NCBI RefSeq assembly: GCF_900243745.1
Contig: NZ_LT984798.1
Span: 793,501 to 857,500, forward strand
Length of the DNA: 64,000 nt
Source of the DNA: Desulfovibrio sp. G11
GTDB taxonomy: Bacteria; Desulfobacterota; Desulfovibrionia; Desulfovibrionales; Desulfovibrionaceae
Reading direction: 5' to 3'
Both the position numbers and the translations under genes were made by a program. How positions within the stretch are numbered: position 1 is the first letter of the stretch; each line of letters starts with the position of its first letter. The notes beneath the pieces were generated by a model. The model searched no databases. It saw only the letters and a program-made list of their open reading frames with translations, and had not been told where the DNA came from. Below are positions 25,061 through 34,707 of this stretch, one piece after another.

Positions 25061-26122
25061 ATGCAAACTGATAGCCACGGAACATGCAATCCTTTGACTA
25101 TTGCCGGACTCCCAACATCTGGGAAGTCAACGATCGCAGCCCTACTGGACGGACATAGCTCTGTAATAACGGGCCATAATCTTTTTTTTCATGATTGTGT
25201 TTCTTGCTTCCTTCCAGAACTTCACTCGCGCTATGATGATCCAAGCACAGTTGTTGCAGAAAGTATGGGATACTCTAAGCGCAGTTATTTTTTACGCATG
25301 ATGCTCATTAAGCATAGTTCATTTTACTTTACAATTGAAAATCTACTCAACTCTAGAGAATTTAAATTTTTCTTGTCCAGTGAGGAGTCCGTTTCACTTC
25401 CAGTGCCTTCTGTGGGTGATTTTTATGCACTTGATCGGCGAATCATGGAAGCCTTTGAGGCTATAGACATACAAAGCCCAGCACAACTTTTTAGAGTTTT
25501 TTGGACGAATTTTTTTAAGAGTATAGAAGGAATAGACTGTTCTAAGGTTATTTACTGCTCATCAATGGCACCTAATGGATTTTCTGACTTCGAAACATTG
25601 CTGCACAGCTACCCAAATGGAAAAATCCTTTTTATGAACAGATCTCTTGAAGAAGCTATTGGGGCTTCTTTTTTGCGAGAAGCTGTGTTGACTAAAAAAT
25701 CCTTTGCTGAAGTGTTACTCCGGATGCAATCTTCTGAAACAGCGCATTGGATTAATAATATTTATATATCACAGCAGAAAGCTTTACTTTTGGCTAAGAA
25801 ATATCCAGAAAAATTTATGGTTGTTGACTTTGAAAATTTGTTTATTGATTTTAAAAAGAATATGAATGCAATACTGCAGTGGATATCCCTGCCAATACTG
25901 CCTATTTTTGAAAAATATTCTTTCTTTGGGCATTCCTTTGGCGATACCACATATTTTTCAATTCAGGATAACATTGAGGACAGATTATCTGCTAATGACT
26001 TTTCACAGTTAAGCCAATTTATAGCTTCGTGCATCAAGGGTGATTATCAAGAGAACAAGCGGCAAGGTTTTACATATTTGCGCAGGGTAGCTGGCTCGAT
26101 TAAAAGAAAGATTATGCGGTAA
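25061..26122 (+). CDS. Sulfotransferase-like P-loop protein
   Basis: This 353-residue protein begins with IAGLPTSGKSTIAALLDGHS, which resembles the 5'-phosphosulfate loop of sulfotransferases (GxPRSGTT type, with Lys in place of the usual Thr). A second match, ILFMNRSLEEAIGASFLREA, fits the 3'-phosphate site. A sulfotransferase or a related kinase acting on a glycan is likely. AGGAGG lies five bases before the ATG at 25061. The gene is AT-rich compared with hldE. No membrane segment is seen. Confidence 0.6.
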   Translation: MQTDSHGTCNPLTIAGLPTSGKSTIAALLDGHSSVITGHNLFFHDCVSCFLPELHSRYDDPSTVVAESMGYSKRSYFLRMMLIKHSSFYFTIENLLNSREFKFFLSSEESVSLPVPSVGDFYALDRRIMEAFEAIDIQSPAQLFRVFWTNFFKSIEGIDCSKVIYCSSMAPNGFSDFETLLHSYPNGKILFMNRSLEEAIGASFLREAVLTKKSFAEVLLRMQSSETAHWINNIYISQQKALLLAKKYPEKFMVVDFENLFIDFKKNMNAILQWISLPILPIFEKYSFFGHSFGDTTYFSIQDNIEDRLSANDFSQLSQFIASCIKGDYQENKRQGFTYLRRVAGSIKRKIMR

Positions 26123-26252
26123 TACTTTTATTTCTCCTTAAATACACCAGCCAGATGAACAGTGAGCAGATTTAATTTACATAGTAAATTGTTCATTGTT
26201 GTACCTTGAGCATCATATTTGGACATATTGCTTTAAACGGAGTCTTTCTTAA

Positions 26253-27722
26253 GTGCTATCTTTTACAGAATGCCGCATTCTTGTGATCGGCGATATAATG
26301 CTTGATGAATACACGGAAACACGGGTGAATCGTATTTCACCTGAAGCGCCCGTGCCCGTGGCGCACGTGCGGCGGCACTGGAGTGTTCCCGGCGGAGCGG
26401 CCAACGTGGCGCGCAACCTTTCCTGCCTTGGCTGTAGGGTAACCTTGGTGGGCCTACGGGCGCGCGACGCTGAAGGCGAGCAGTTGCAAAGTTTGCTGGA
26501 AAAGCATGGCATAAAAGTCGCTTTAGAATTTACCGATGACCGGCCAACACCCAGTAAGCTGCGTGTGGTTGCTCTTGGGCAACAGTTGTTGCGGTTGGAT
26601 AACGAAGAGCACGCCGACCTACCGGCCGATGTTCTGGAGCGTGTGTGGCAAACTATTGAGCCCCGGCTATCCGATGTTAACGCCGTGGTGCTATCGGACT
26701 ACGATAAAGGCGTATTTCGGCGGTTTAACGGTGGGGATTCGCTGGCGGCGCGGACGATTAAAGCCTGTCATGAGCGGCTGATCCCTGTTCTGGTTGACCC
26801 CAAGGGCACAGATTGGCAGCGCTACGCCACGGCAGACTGTATTACCCCCAACACGCAGGAACTGGCGCATGTCGTAACGGCTCCGGCGGACTCCTTTACC
26901 TTGCTGGCTGATGGGGCCAGAGCTTTGATGGAGCAATACGCTTTGCCCAGGATTTTGCTAACCCGCAGTGAAAAAGGGATGGCCTTGTTGCCGCGCGCCA
27001 AATCCGCCATTGAAATTCCTACTCAGGCGCGTGAAGTGTCAGACGTTTCCGGTGCCGGCGATACGGTTATTGCCGTAATGGCCGCCTGTATTGCAAAAGG
27101 GTTGGATTGGCTCGTCGCCGCGCGTATAGCCAACGTCGCTGCGGGAGTTGTGGTGGGTAAGACCGGCACAAGTCCCATTGAACTGGCGGAATTGCGTGCG
27201 GCCCTGCTGGAATTGGAAGATGGTTCCAATAAGGAACTGGCGAGGCTCAATTCCAAAATTTACTCGCTCGAACGGCTCAAAGCCACAGTGGACGCCTGGC
27301 ACCGGTTGGGCAAGAAAATTGTTTTCACCAACGGTTGTTTTGATTTGCTGCACCTGGGGCATGTGCAACTTGTTCAAGAGGCGGCTGCACAAGGCGACAA
27401 GCTGATTGTCGCCCTTAATTCCGACAACTCCGTCAAACGGCTGAAAGGGCCAAGCCGCCCCATTCAGCCGCAAAAAGCGCGCGCCATAGTTATGGCAGCC
27501 CTTGAAGGCGTGAGCGCGGTCATTTTGTTCGACGAAGAGACTCCTCTGAAGCTCATTGAGTCCCTGACTCCTGATGTCTTGGTAAAAGGCGGGGATTATG
27601 ACGTTCAGTCCGTTGTAGGCGCACAGCACGTCATGTCCCATGGGGGCAGGGTTCACTTGGCCAATTTTGTTCAAGGCTTTAGCACCACAAAAATTGTTTC
27701 CGAGCTTTCTTACACTAATTGA
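26253..27722 (+). CDS. hldE: Bifunctional heptose-7-phosphate kinase / heptose-1-phosphate adenylyltransferase
   Basis: This 489-residue enzyme has an N-terminal PfkB-type kinase (ILVIGDIMLDEYTETRVNRI, RISPEAPVPV, then DVSGAGDTVIAVMAACI). The C-terminal cytidylyltransferase-like domain is KKIVFTNGCFDLLHLGHVQL, ending in GFSTTKIV. It makes ADP-D-glycero-D-manno-heptose together with gmhA and hldD, both in this cluster. The start is a GTG at 26253; a GGAG is seen about ten bases upstream. All motifs are intact. Confidence 0.95.
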   Translation: MLSFTECRILVIGDIMLDEYTETRVNRISPEAPVPVAHVRRHWSVPGGAANVARNLSCLGCRVTLVGLRARDAEGEQLQSLLEKHGIKVALEFTDDRPTPSKLRVVALGQQLLRLDNEEHADLPADVLERVWQTIEPRLSDVNAVVLSDYDKGVFRRFNGGDSLAARTIKACHERLIPVLVDPKGTDWQRYATADCITPNTQELAHVVTAPADSFTLLADGARALMEQYALPRILLTRSEKGMALLPRAKSAIEIPTQAREVSDVSGAGDTVIAVMAACIAKGLDWLVAARIANVAAGVVVGKTGTSPIELAELRAALLELEDGSNKELARLNSKIYSLERLKATVDAWHRLGKKIVFTNGCFDLLHLGHVQLVQEAAAQGDKLIVALNSDNSVKRLKGPSRPIQPQKARAIVMAALEGVSAVILFDEETPLKLIESLTPDVLVKGGDYDVQSVVGAQHVMSHGGRVHLANFVQGFSTTKIVSELSYTN

Positions 27723-27741
27723 AATGTAGCAGGGGGAGTAT

Positions 27742-28629
27742 ATGAAGCTTAATGTCGTTGAAAAAATACGAGCTGCAAGGCATGAAGTTCGCGAAATTAA
27801 TCAAACTACTAAAAAAACAGAAAACCACGTTACAAAATTAGAAAACCACGTTACAAAATTTGAAAAAATACTTGCTTTTGAACGTTTTTATAAGATTAAA
27901 CAGCTTCTTCATGTCATGCAACTTGTAGGCAAGCCACTCGTCCGCATTGGAAAAATGTCTGATGGTGGATATGTGATGATTGATGATTTTACTTCTCAAA
28001 AAGTCGCTTATAGTTTTGGTATCTCTGATGATGTATCGTGGGATAAAGATATGGCAAGCCGCGGGTATGATGTCTTTATGTATGATCATACGATCGTTCG
28101 CCTGCCTGAGGAAAACATAAAATTCCATTGGAAAAAAATTGGGATATCTCAATTTGACAACAGTGAAAATTGTAACTCTCTAAAATTTATTATTAATGAA
28201 AATGGACATGCAAATCAGGAAAAAATGATTTTAAAGATGGATGTTGAAGGGGCAGAATGGGCGTCTTTGTCAACAGTTCCATCAGATATAATGAACAAAT
28301 TTAGTCAAATTGTTCTTGAAATGCATTTTGGAGACCCCACAGGGCAACAAGGCTTTGAACATTGGGTCGATTCATATTACCATATAATAAAAATGTTGAA
28401 AAATATTAACCAAACACATCAGTTGATTCATGTGCATGGTAATAATTATGGGCACGTTATAACCGCTGGAGGTCTTGATGTGCCGATTTCTTTGGAAGTC
28501 CTTTATGCTAATAAGGCTGAATATGAATTTTCTGATATAGAGAAAATCTATCCCACGAAAATTGACCAACCCAATAATCCCTTGTGTCCTGATATTTTTC
28601 TTGGAACATGGAATGTCGATGAGCTATAA
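27742..28629 (+). CDS. FkbM/METTL24-like methyltransferase
   Basis: This 295-residue protein has a methyltransferase core: RIGKMSDGGYVMIDDF (the DGGYV turn), AYSFGISDDVSWDKDMA, YDVFMYDHT and ILKMDVEGAEWASL. The last resembles the MDVEGxE motif of FkbM proteins. Residues 20-45 hold a repeat (KTENHVTKLENHVTKFEK) encoded by a 21-bp tandem duplication and predicted to be coiled coil. AT-rich codon use suggests transfer from another genome. Likely substrate is a sugar of the cluster. It is directly followed by IS30 copy 2, 10 bp away. Confidence 0.7.
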   Translation: MKLNVVEKIRAARHEVREINQTTKKTENHVTKLENHVTKFEKILAFERFYKIKQLLHVMQLVGKPLVRIGKMSDGGYVMIDDFTSQKVAYSFGISDDVSWDKDMASRGYDVFMYDHTIVRLPEENIKFHWKKIGISQFDNSENCNSLKFIINENGHANQEKMILKMDVEGAEWASLSTVPSDIMNKFSQIVLEMHFGDPTGQQGFEHWVDSYYHIIKMLKNINQTHQLIHVHGNNYGHVITAGGLDVPISLEVLYANKAEYEFSDIEKIYPTKIDQPNNPLCPDIFLGTWNVDEL

Positions 28630-28639
28630 TGAATTGCTT

Positions 28640-29706
28640 GGCGGATTCAACCTGCAAGTGCAACACCCTCAAGGTTGAATGAAAAGGCAAGGTGGTATAG
28701 CACTTTAGCCTCTCCATCCAACCAAAGATTGAGGGGCGTATGGGCTATGCACACCTTGCCAGGGAAGAACGGTACTACATCTGCCAGGCAGTGAAAAGTG
28801 GAACGTCACTGAGGGCCATAGCCAAAGCGATAGGCCGTAGCGTCTCAACTGTACGAAATACCGGGGCGCGTGGCTACCGCTACAGGCAGGCACACAAGCG
28901 CAGTCAGAAAAGGCAGACCAGTAAAGGGAAGAAGCGCATTGGCCTTGAGGTATGGACGTATGTTGAACAGTGTCTGCACCAGGACTTCAGTCCGGAGCAA
29001 ATCTCTGGAGTTCTCAAACGCAAAGGTTTTGCCCTCAGTCATGAATGGATTTACCAGTACATTCTGTCGGACAAAAGGCGAGGAGGGACGCTGCACAGCC
29101 ATTTGCGCTGCCAGCGCAAACGCAAACGACGATATGGCAAACCTGACAGACGAGGTCAAATCAAGGGGCGTATCAGCATAGACACACGGCCGCCTATTGT
29201 TGACGAGCGTTCGCGCCTTGGTGACTGGGAGGCTGATACCGTTGAAGGGAGTAAAGGAGGCCCCGTTTTGGTAACACTAGCAGAGCGTAAAAGCCGTCTT
29301 TTCCTGTTTGGCAAGGCTCCCAACAAAAGCGCCAGCGAAGTAAGGCGGGTCATTGAAGGACTCTTGACACCCATTAAGGACTTTGTTCAGACTATTACCT
29401 ATGATAACGGCAAGGAGTTCAGCTACCATGCCGATGTGTCAGCTACACTCGAGGCTCAGGGATTTTTTGCGCACCCCTACCATTCGTGGGAGCGTGGCTT
29501 GAACGAGAACTCCAATGGCCTTCTACGCCAATACTTCCCCAAGGGGGTAAGCTTGGCATCGGTCACGCAAGATGAGATCATAGCGGCAATGTGCCGCTTG
29601 AACTGGCGGCCTAGAAAATGCCTTGGGTTTAAGACACCCTATGAAGTTTTTTTAGAAGACGCCAATACCCAAGGACTGGGTGTTGCACTTTGAACTTGAA
29701 ACCGCG
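28640..29706 (+). mobile_element. IS30-family element, copy 2, inverted relative to copy 1
   Basis: This 1067-bp element is 15 bp shorter than copy 1 and otherwise nearly identical. CTT flanks both ends (28637-28639 and 29707-29709), a 3-bp duplication. It lies between the methyltransferase and hldD and does not break a gene. Together the two inverted copies frame 4 kb of glycan genes. The matching duplications at each copy argue that the segment between them has not inverted since insertion. Confidence 0.9.
28740..29693 (+). pseudogene. IS30 transposase with a 5-residue deletion in its HTH
   Basis: This 317-residue frame equals copy 1 except for missing SRELA: copy 1 has STVSRELARNTG where this copy has STVRNTG. 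The 15-bp loss removes part of the recognition helix, so end binding is probably lost or weak. The DDE core is intact (GDWEADTVEGSKGG, TYDNGKEF, ENSNGLLRQY). A few other substitutions exist. It may still be mobilised by copy 1. Confidence 0.75.
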
Positions 29707-29756
29707 CTTGTATATAATTGAGGGCAGTTTTTAGTCGCCAAAATAATGGGGTAGAC

Positions 29757-30737
29757 ATGTACATCGTCACAGGGGGCGCGGGGTTCATAGGCAGCGCCAT
29801 GATTTGGCGTCTGAATCAGGCGGGCATCACGGACATTCTGGTTGTAGATAACCTGGGCACAACGGAAAAGTGGAAAAACCTGGTTAACAGGCGTTATGCA
29901 CGGTATGTGCATCGCTCGGAATTTCTTGAAATGCTCCATAATGACGCCATTCGTGGCACGATTGAAGCTGTTATACACATGGGGGCCTGCTCGTCAACCA
30001 CCGAGAAGGACGCCGACTTCCTGATGTCAAACAATACGGCATTCACCACAAAAGTCTGCCAGTTCGCCCTGGAACGCGGCGCGCGTTTTATCAACGCCAG
30101 TTCTGCCTCCACGTATGGCGATGGTTCGCAGGGTTTTTCTGACGAACTCGTCAACATTCGTGGCCTCAAACCTTTAAACATGTACGGTTATTCCAAGCAC
30201 CTTTTCGACCTGTGGCTGCTCGACAATGGCTTAACCGACAGTGTAGCCAGCCTGAAATTTTTTAACGTTTACGGCCCCAACGAGTACCATAAAGACAGCA
30301 TGCGTAGCGTCGTATGCAAGGCTTTTTACGAGATCGGAAGCAAGGGGCGCATGGGCTTGTTCAAGTCGGATAACCCCAACTATGGCGACGGCGGCCAGAT
30401 GCGGGACTTTGTTTACGTCAAGGACTGCGTTGAACTTATGTTCTGGTTGATCACCAATCCAAAAGCTAACGGTATTTTTAATGTTGGCACCGGTAAAGCA
30501 CGGACTTGGAACGATCTGATCAAAGCAGTGTTTAGCGCCATGCACCGCGAACCATGTATTGACTATGTGGACATGCCTGAAACGCTGAAGGGGAAATATC
30601 AATACTTCACCCAAGCCGAAATGGACTGGCTGAGCGAAAAAAATTGTCCGGTGAAATTCACTTCACTAGAAAATGGGGTTGCCGACTATGTGCGCCGCTA
30701 TCTATCCGGTGACGATCCTTATCTAGAAATGTGTTAA
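29757..30737 (+). CDS. hldD: ADP-L-glycero-D-manno-heptose-6-epimerase
   Basis: This 326-residue protein is an SDR-type epimerase. It starts MYIVTGGAGFIGSAMIWRLN (the NAD(P) site), with VDNLGTTEKWKNLV, then GACSSTTEKDADFLMSNN. The active-site Tyr and Lys are in NMYGYSKHLFDLW, and FFNVYGPNEYHK follows. It converts ADP-D,D-heptose to ADP-L,D-heptose, the last step of the pathway. The ATG at 29757 sits 51 bp beyond the IS30 copy, so its promoter may now lie in the element. Confidence 0.95.
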   Translation: MYIVTGGAGFIGSAMIWRLNQAGITDILVVDNLGTTEKWKNLVNRRYARYVHRSEFLEMLHNDAIRGTIEAVIHMGACSSTTEKDADFLMSNNTAFTTKVCQFALERGARFINASSASTYGDGSQGFSDELVNIRGLKPLNMYGYSKHLFDLWLLDNGLTDSVASLKFFNVYGPNEYHKDSMRSVVCKAFYEIGSKGRMGLFKSDNPNYGDGGQMRDFVYVKDCVELMFWLITNPKANGIFNVGTGKARTWNDLIKAVFSAMHREPCIDYVDMPETLKGKYQYFTQAEMDWLSEKNCPVKFTSLENGVADYVRRYLSGDDPYLEMC

Positions 30738-30812
30738 ATGTGGCGCAAGAAAGGAACGGCCATTTTGTGAGCCGCCTTTTTACCGACAAACCGCATGATC
30801 GCAGGAGACCCT

Positions 30813-31373
30813 ATGGCAGCTTCCCTTCTAGCCAACTACAACGAGCATATGCAATGTTTTGACCGCATGCGGGAACAGGAGGGAAATATTGTTTCCGTGG
30901 GCGAGTGCTGTGTTCGCGTTTGTTCTTCCGGCAAGATACTTATAGCGGGTAACGGCGGGTCCGCCGCTGATGCGCAGCATTTCGCCGCCGAACTGGTGGG
31001 GCGGTTTCAGGTGAACCGGCGCGCGTTGCCTTGTATTGCGCTGAACACCGATACGTCGAACCTGACCGCTATCGGCAATGATTTTGGCTTCAACGAGGTG
31101 TTCGCACGTCAGGTCGAAGCCATCGGGCAGCCAGGTGATGCGTTTATCGGCATATCCACATCAGGCAATTCGGAAAACATCATTGCTGCGGTTTGCGAAG
31201 CCAAAAAACAGGGCATGGCGACCATCGGCCTGTTGGGGCGTGACGGCGGCAAGCTTGCCGGTCTGGTGGATCATGCTGTGATCGTTCCACATGACGTGAC
31301 CGCCAGAATTCAGGAGGCGCACATCTTCATCCTCCATTATTGGGCTGGCTGCGTTGAAAAGAGCGTTGCATGA
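30813..31373 (+). CDS. gmhA: Phosphoheptose isomerase
   Basis: This 186-residue SIS-domain protein has [40 protein letters not shown] and [14 protein letters not shown]. These match GmhA, which turns sedoheptulose-7-phosphate into D-glycero-D-manno-heptose-7-phosphate. A more upstream ATG at 30795 exists, but AGGAG lies just before 30813. It completes the ADP-heptose set with hldE and hldD. Confidence 0.92.
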   Translation: MAASLLANYNEHMQCFDRMREQEGNIVSVGECCVRVCSSGKILIAGNGGSAADAQHFAAELVGRFQVNRRALPCIALNTDTSNLTAIGNDFGFNEVFARQVEAIGQPGDAFIGISTSGNSENIIAAVCEAKKQGMATIGLLGRDGGKLAGLVDHAVIVPHDVTARIQEAHIFILHYWAGCVEKSVA

Positions 31374-31471
31374 ATGGGAGTAGCTCTTCTTATGATAAAC
31401 TAGAGTGTGAACTTTATTCACGATATCACGCGAATACCCCTCTTTTTCCTAAGAATAAGAGATAAAAACCC

Positions 31472-34400
31472 GTGATTATCCTCCACGCCACGCAGACGGA
31501 GATGGGATTTCTGCTTTGGGGTGAAAGTTCGCATGCCTCATCTGCGTCTTCCGCGCCTTCTTCTGCTTCTGCTGATTCTGCTGTTGCGGAGGAGAACACA
31601 ACCCCGGCACTCCCCCCGAAGCGCGCAGCAAAAACAAAAGCCGCAAGCCCCGCCCCTTCTCCCTTTGACGCGGGACAGGCCGCTCTTGATGCCGCTCTGG
31701 CTGAACACCTCGGCCTTTCGCCGGGCGTTGCAAGCCCGCTTGAGGCCACCGCCTGGCTGCCGTCCTCCAGGTCCGGCCCCGTACCGTCGAGTCGGCTCCT
31801 CCACGACGTGGAAAAAGCCGAAGCCTCACTGCGCCTGCGTCCCTGGCGCGTCTCAGCCGCCCTGCTTGATGCCCAGGAAGCCTTAACTGCCCTGGCAAAT
31901 TGCACAGGCAAGCAAACTCTCGCCCGTGGCGTTTTTCTGGGGCATGACCTTGCTTATTGGACGGAAATGCTCAGATTTGCCGGGGCGCTGGTTGCCAGGC
32001 AGCAATATCTGCCCGGCGTGCGGATAACCGGCGGTCATTGCCACGCCGTATGGGAACCGGTGATTACCGCGGAGGAACTGCCACGCTTCACCGCTTTTGC
32101 CGCCGCCATGCCCCCGTCGGCCAGAGCCTTGACCAAGGCTGACGGCAAAGCACCGCCTTCCACTGCCGCCGCTCCTCTTCTGCGCGCTTTTCTGACGGAC
32201 ATGGTTGACGCCCTTGTCCGCTCCGCCATGCCGCAAGCAACGGCGGGGAAAAATGGCCAAGTCGGCACTTCCAGCACATTACGAGTACCACGGACGCAGC
32301 CCGCTGTGGAGAGCGCGCATGACGCATGGCTGGCCGCCCTGCGCTCGCCAGATGGACGCATAGACTGGCCGAAGAAAGATGTAACAGATCTAAAAAATAC
32401 CCTTACTCGCTGGAAACGCCCCATAACAGTGCTGTCCAAATCCCCGGTGCGGCTCTGCTTCAGGCTTGAAGAACCCACAAATGACAACGCGCCTTTGAAC
32501 CATACTCTTCTTGCCCCTCCGGCGGAGGACGATCCTGCATGGCGGGTTTCCTATCTTCTGCATCCGCACAACGACCACAGCCTCCTGCTCCCCATACAGG
32601 ATCTCTGGTCAGGCCCCCAAAAGCGTGCTTCGGTATTGAAGCACCTGGGTGCAGATGCCAGGGAATATGTGCTTTCGGCGCTCGGTCAGGCTTCCGGCAT
32701 TGCGCCGGAGATTGAGGCCAGCCTCAAGGATGCCGCGCCCCAGGGCTACAGTCTGGACGTTCAGGGCGCACACCGCTTTCTGACACATACGTCTCTTGCT
32801 CTGGGGCAGGCCGGATTCGGGGTCATGCTGCCTTCGTGGTGGACCAACAAAGGCGCGAAGCTCCGGCCGGTCATTCAGGCCAGGGTGGCGTCCCCCAAAC
32901 TCCGCTCTTCAAGCGGTCTTTCCCTTGATACCATTGTGGAATTCGACTGGCAGGCCTCCCTTGGCGGAGAGCCCATAACGCATAAAGAGCTTCTGGCTCT
33001 GGCCCGGCTCAAGGTTCCTCTGGTGCAGGTGCGGGGACAGTGGGTGGAGGTCAATGCGCAGGAAATTCTGGCCGCCGCTGATTTCTGGAAGAAAAACAGC
33101 AAAAATACCGCCCCGGCCCGGGATGTTCTCCGCATGGCCCTTGGCGGTGAGGACGCCCCCCACGGCTTTGCCTTTGGCGGTGTGCAGAGTGCGGGTTGGC
33201 TCAGCGAATTGCTCGACCAGTTGGAGGGCCGCACGGCCTGTGCGGAGTTGTCGCCCCCGGCCGAGTTTGGCGGCACACTGCGACCCTATCAGGCGCGGGG
33301 CTTTTCCTGGCTCGCCTTTTTGCAGCAATGGGGCCTTGGAGCCTGCCTTGCCGATGACATGGGCCTGGGAAAAACCATCCAGACCCTGGCCCTGCTGCAA
33401 AGATTATGGTCTTCCGGCAAAAAGATGCCCAGCCTGCTCATCTGCCCCACATCGGTGGTCAACAACTGGGCCAGAGAAGCGGAAAAATTCACCCCCGAAC
33501 TGCCGGTCATGGTCCATCACGGGCTTGACCGCAAGAAAGGAGCGGCCTTCCGGCGGCTCGCGTCCGCGCAGGCGCTGGTCATTTCAAGCTATGGGCTTCT
33601 TCAGAGAGATATGGCGGTACTGAAAGATATTTCCTGGGGCGGCGTCATTCTGGATGAAGCGCAAAACATCAAAAACCCCGAAACAAAACAGGCCAAGGCC
33701 GCTCGGGCCATCCCGGCGGCATACCGCATAGCCCTGACAGGAACGCCGGTGGAAAACAATGTCGGCGACCTGTGGTCTCTTATGGATTTTCTCAATCCGG
33801 GTTTTCTGGGCAGCCAGCAAGAATTTCGCAAGCGTTTCTTCATGCCCATCCAGACCGGGCGCGATCCCGAGGCTGCCACACGACTGAAGCGCCTTACCGC
33901 GCCCTTCCTCCTGCGCCGCCTCAAGACAGACACGTCCATTATTTCCGACCTCCCCGACAAGGTGGAAATGAAGGAATTTTGCCCGCTGACCAAGGAGCAG
34001 GCTTCGCTGTACGCCGCTGTGCTTGAAGACCTGAACCGCACATTATACGAGGTGGACGGTATTCAGCGCAAGGGCATTATTCTTGCGACCCTGTCCCGGC
34101 TCAAGCAGGTGTGCAATCATCCCGCCCACTTCCTTGGCGACAACTCGGCCATAGACGGACGCTCGGGCAAGCTTGCCCGCCTCGCCGAAATGCTGGAAGA
34201 AATTCTGCCCGTGGGCGACAAGGCCCTGATATTCACCCAGTTCAAAGAGATGGGCCATATACTCAAAGGGCATTTGCAGGACACCCTCGGCAGGGAGGTG
34301 CTCTTTCTGCACGGCGGCGTGGCACGAAAGGCGCGCGACCGGATGATTGAGCGCTTTCAGGGTGATGCCCAGGCCCCGCCGATTTTTATTCTTTCGCTCA

Positions 34401-34705
34401 AGGCCGGTTCTACGGGGCTGAACCTCACTGCGGCCAATCATGTTTTTCACTATGACAGATGGTGGAACCCGGCGGTGGAAAATCAGGCCACGGACCGGGC
34501 CTTCAGAATCGGCCAGCACCGCACTGTTCTTGTGCATAAATTTGTCTGTAGCGGTACGCTGGAAGAAAAGATTGATGCCATGATTGAACGCAAGAAAGAA
34601 ATTTCCGATGCCGTGGTGGGCGTTGGCGAGGCCTGGTTGACAGAACTGTCCAACCAGGAGCTTCGGGATTTGTTCGCGTTGCGGGAAGAAACTCTAGGGG
34701 AGTAA
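31472..34705 (+). CDS. SNF2-family DEAD/DEAH-like helicase
   Basis: This 1077-residue protein has a Pro/Ala-rich N-terminal third, a SNF2-associated middle domain, and a SWI2/SNF2 ATPase. Motif I is DDMGLGKTIQTLAL (about 628-641). Motif II is ILDEAQNIKN (about 726-735), and motif III LTGTPVEN. Motifs V-VI are SLKAGSTGLNLTAAN and DRAFRIGQHR (about 1003-1012). It would translocate on duplex DNA and displace bound proteins. GTG at 31472 is the start. It ends 2 bp before a SWIM-domain gene, and the two probably form an operon found together in many bacteria. Confidence 0.92.
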   Translation: MIILHATQTEMGFLLWGESSHASSASSAPSSASADSAVAEENTTPALPPKRAAKTKAASPAPSPFDAGQAALDAALAEHLGLSPGVASPLEATAWLPSSRSGPVPSSRLLHDVEKAEASLRLRPWRVSAALLDAQEALTALANCTGKQTLARGVFLGHDLAYWTEMLRFAGALVARQQYLPGVRITGGHCHAVWEPVITAEELPRFTAFAAAMPPSARALTKADGKAPPSTAAAPLLRAFLTDMVDALVRSAMPQATAGKNGQVGTSSTLRVPRTQPAVESAHDAWLAALRSPDGRIDWPKKDVTDLKNTLTRWKRPITVLSKSPVRLCFRLEEPTNDNAPLNHTLLAPPAEDDPAWRVSYLLHPHNDHSLLLPIQDLWSGPQKRASVLKHLGADAREYVLSALGQASGIAPEIEASLKDAAPQGYSLDVQGAHRFLTHTSLALGQAGFGVMLPSWWTNKGAKLRPVIQARVASPKLRSSSGLSLDTIVEFDWQASLGGEPITHKELLALARLKVPLVQVRGQWVEVNAQEILAAADFWKKNSKNTAPARDVLRMALGGEDAPHGFAFGGVQSAGWLSELLDQLEGRTACAELSPPAEFGGTLRPYQARGFSWLAFLQQWGLGACLADDMGLGKTIQTLALLQRLWSSGKKMPSLLICPTSVVNNWAREAEKFTPELPVMVHHGLDRKKGAAFRRLASAQALVISSYGLLQRDMAVLKDISWGGVILDEAQNIKNPETKQAKAARAIPAAYRIALTGTPVENNVGDLWSLMDFLNPGFLGSQQEFRKRFFMPIQTGRDPEAATRLKRLTAPFLLRRLKTDTSIISDLPDKVEMKEFCPLTKEQASLYAAVLEDLNRTLYEVDGIQRKGIILATLSRLKQVCNHPAHFLGDNSAIDGRSGKLARLAEMLEEILPVGDKALIFTQFKEMGHILKGHLQDTLGREVLFLHGGVARKARDRMIERFQGDAQAPPIFILSLKAGSTGLNLTAANHVFHYDRWWNPAVENQATDRAFRIGQHRTVLVHKFVCSGTLEEKIDAMIERKKEISDAVVGVGEAWLTELSNQELRDLFALREETLGE

Positions 34706-34707
34706 AC

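Noticed and set aside
28636..29710. 5-bp duplication GCTTG around IS30 copy 2
   Set aside because: Comparing the two copies puts one extra base at each end inside the element, leaving a 3-bp duplication (CTT) that agrees with copy 1 (TCT) and with family habits.
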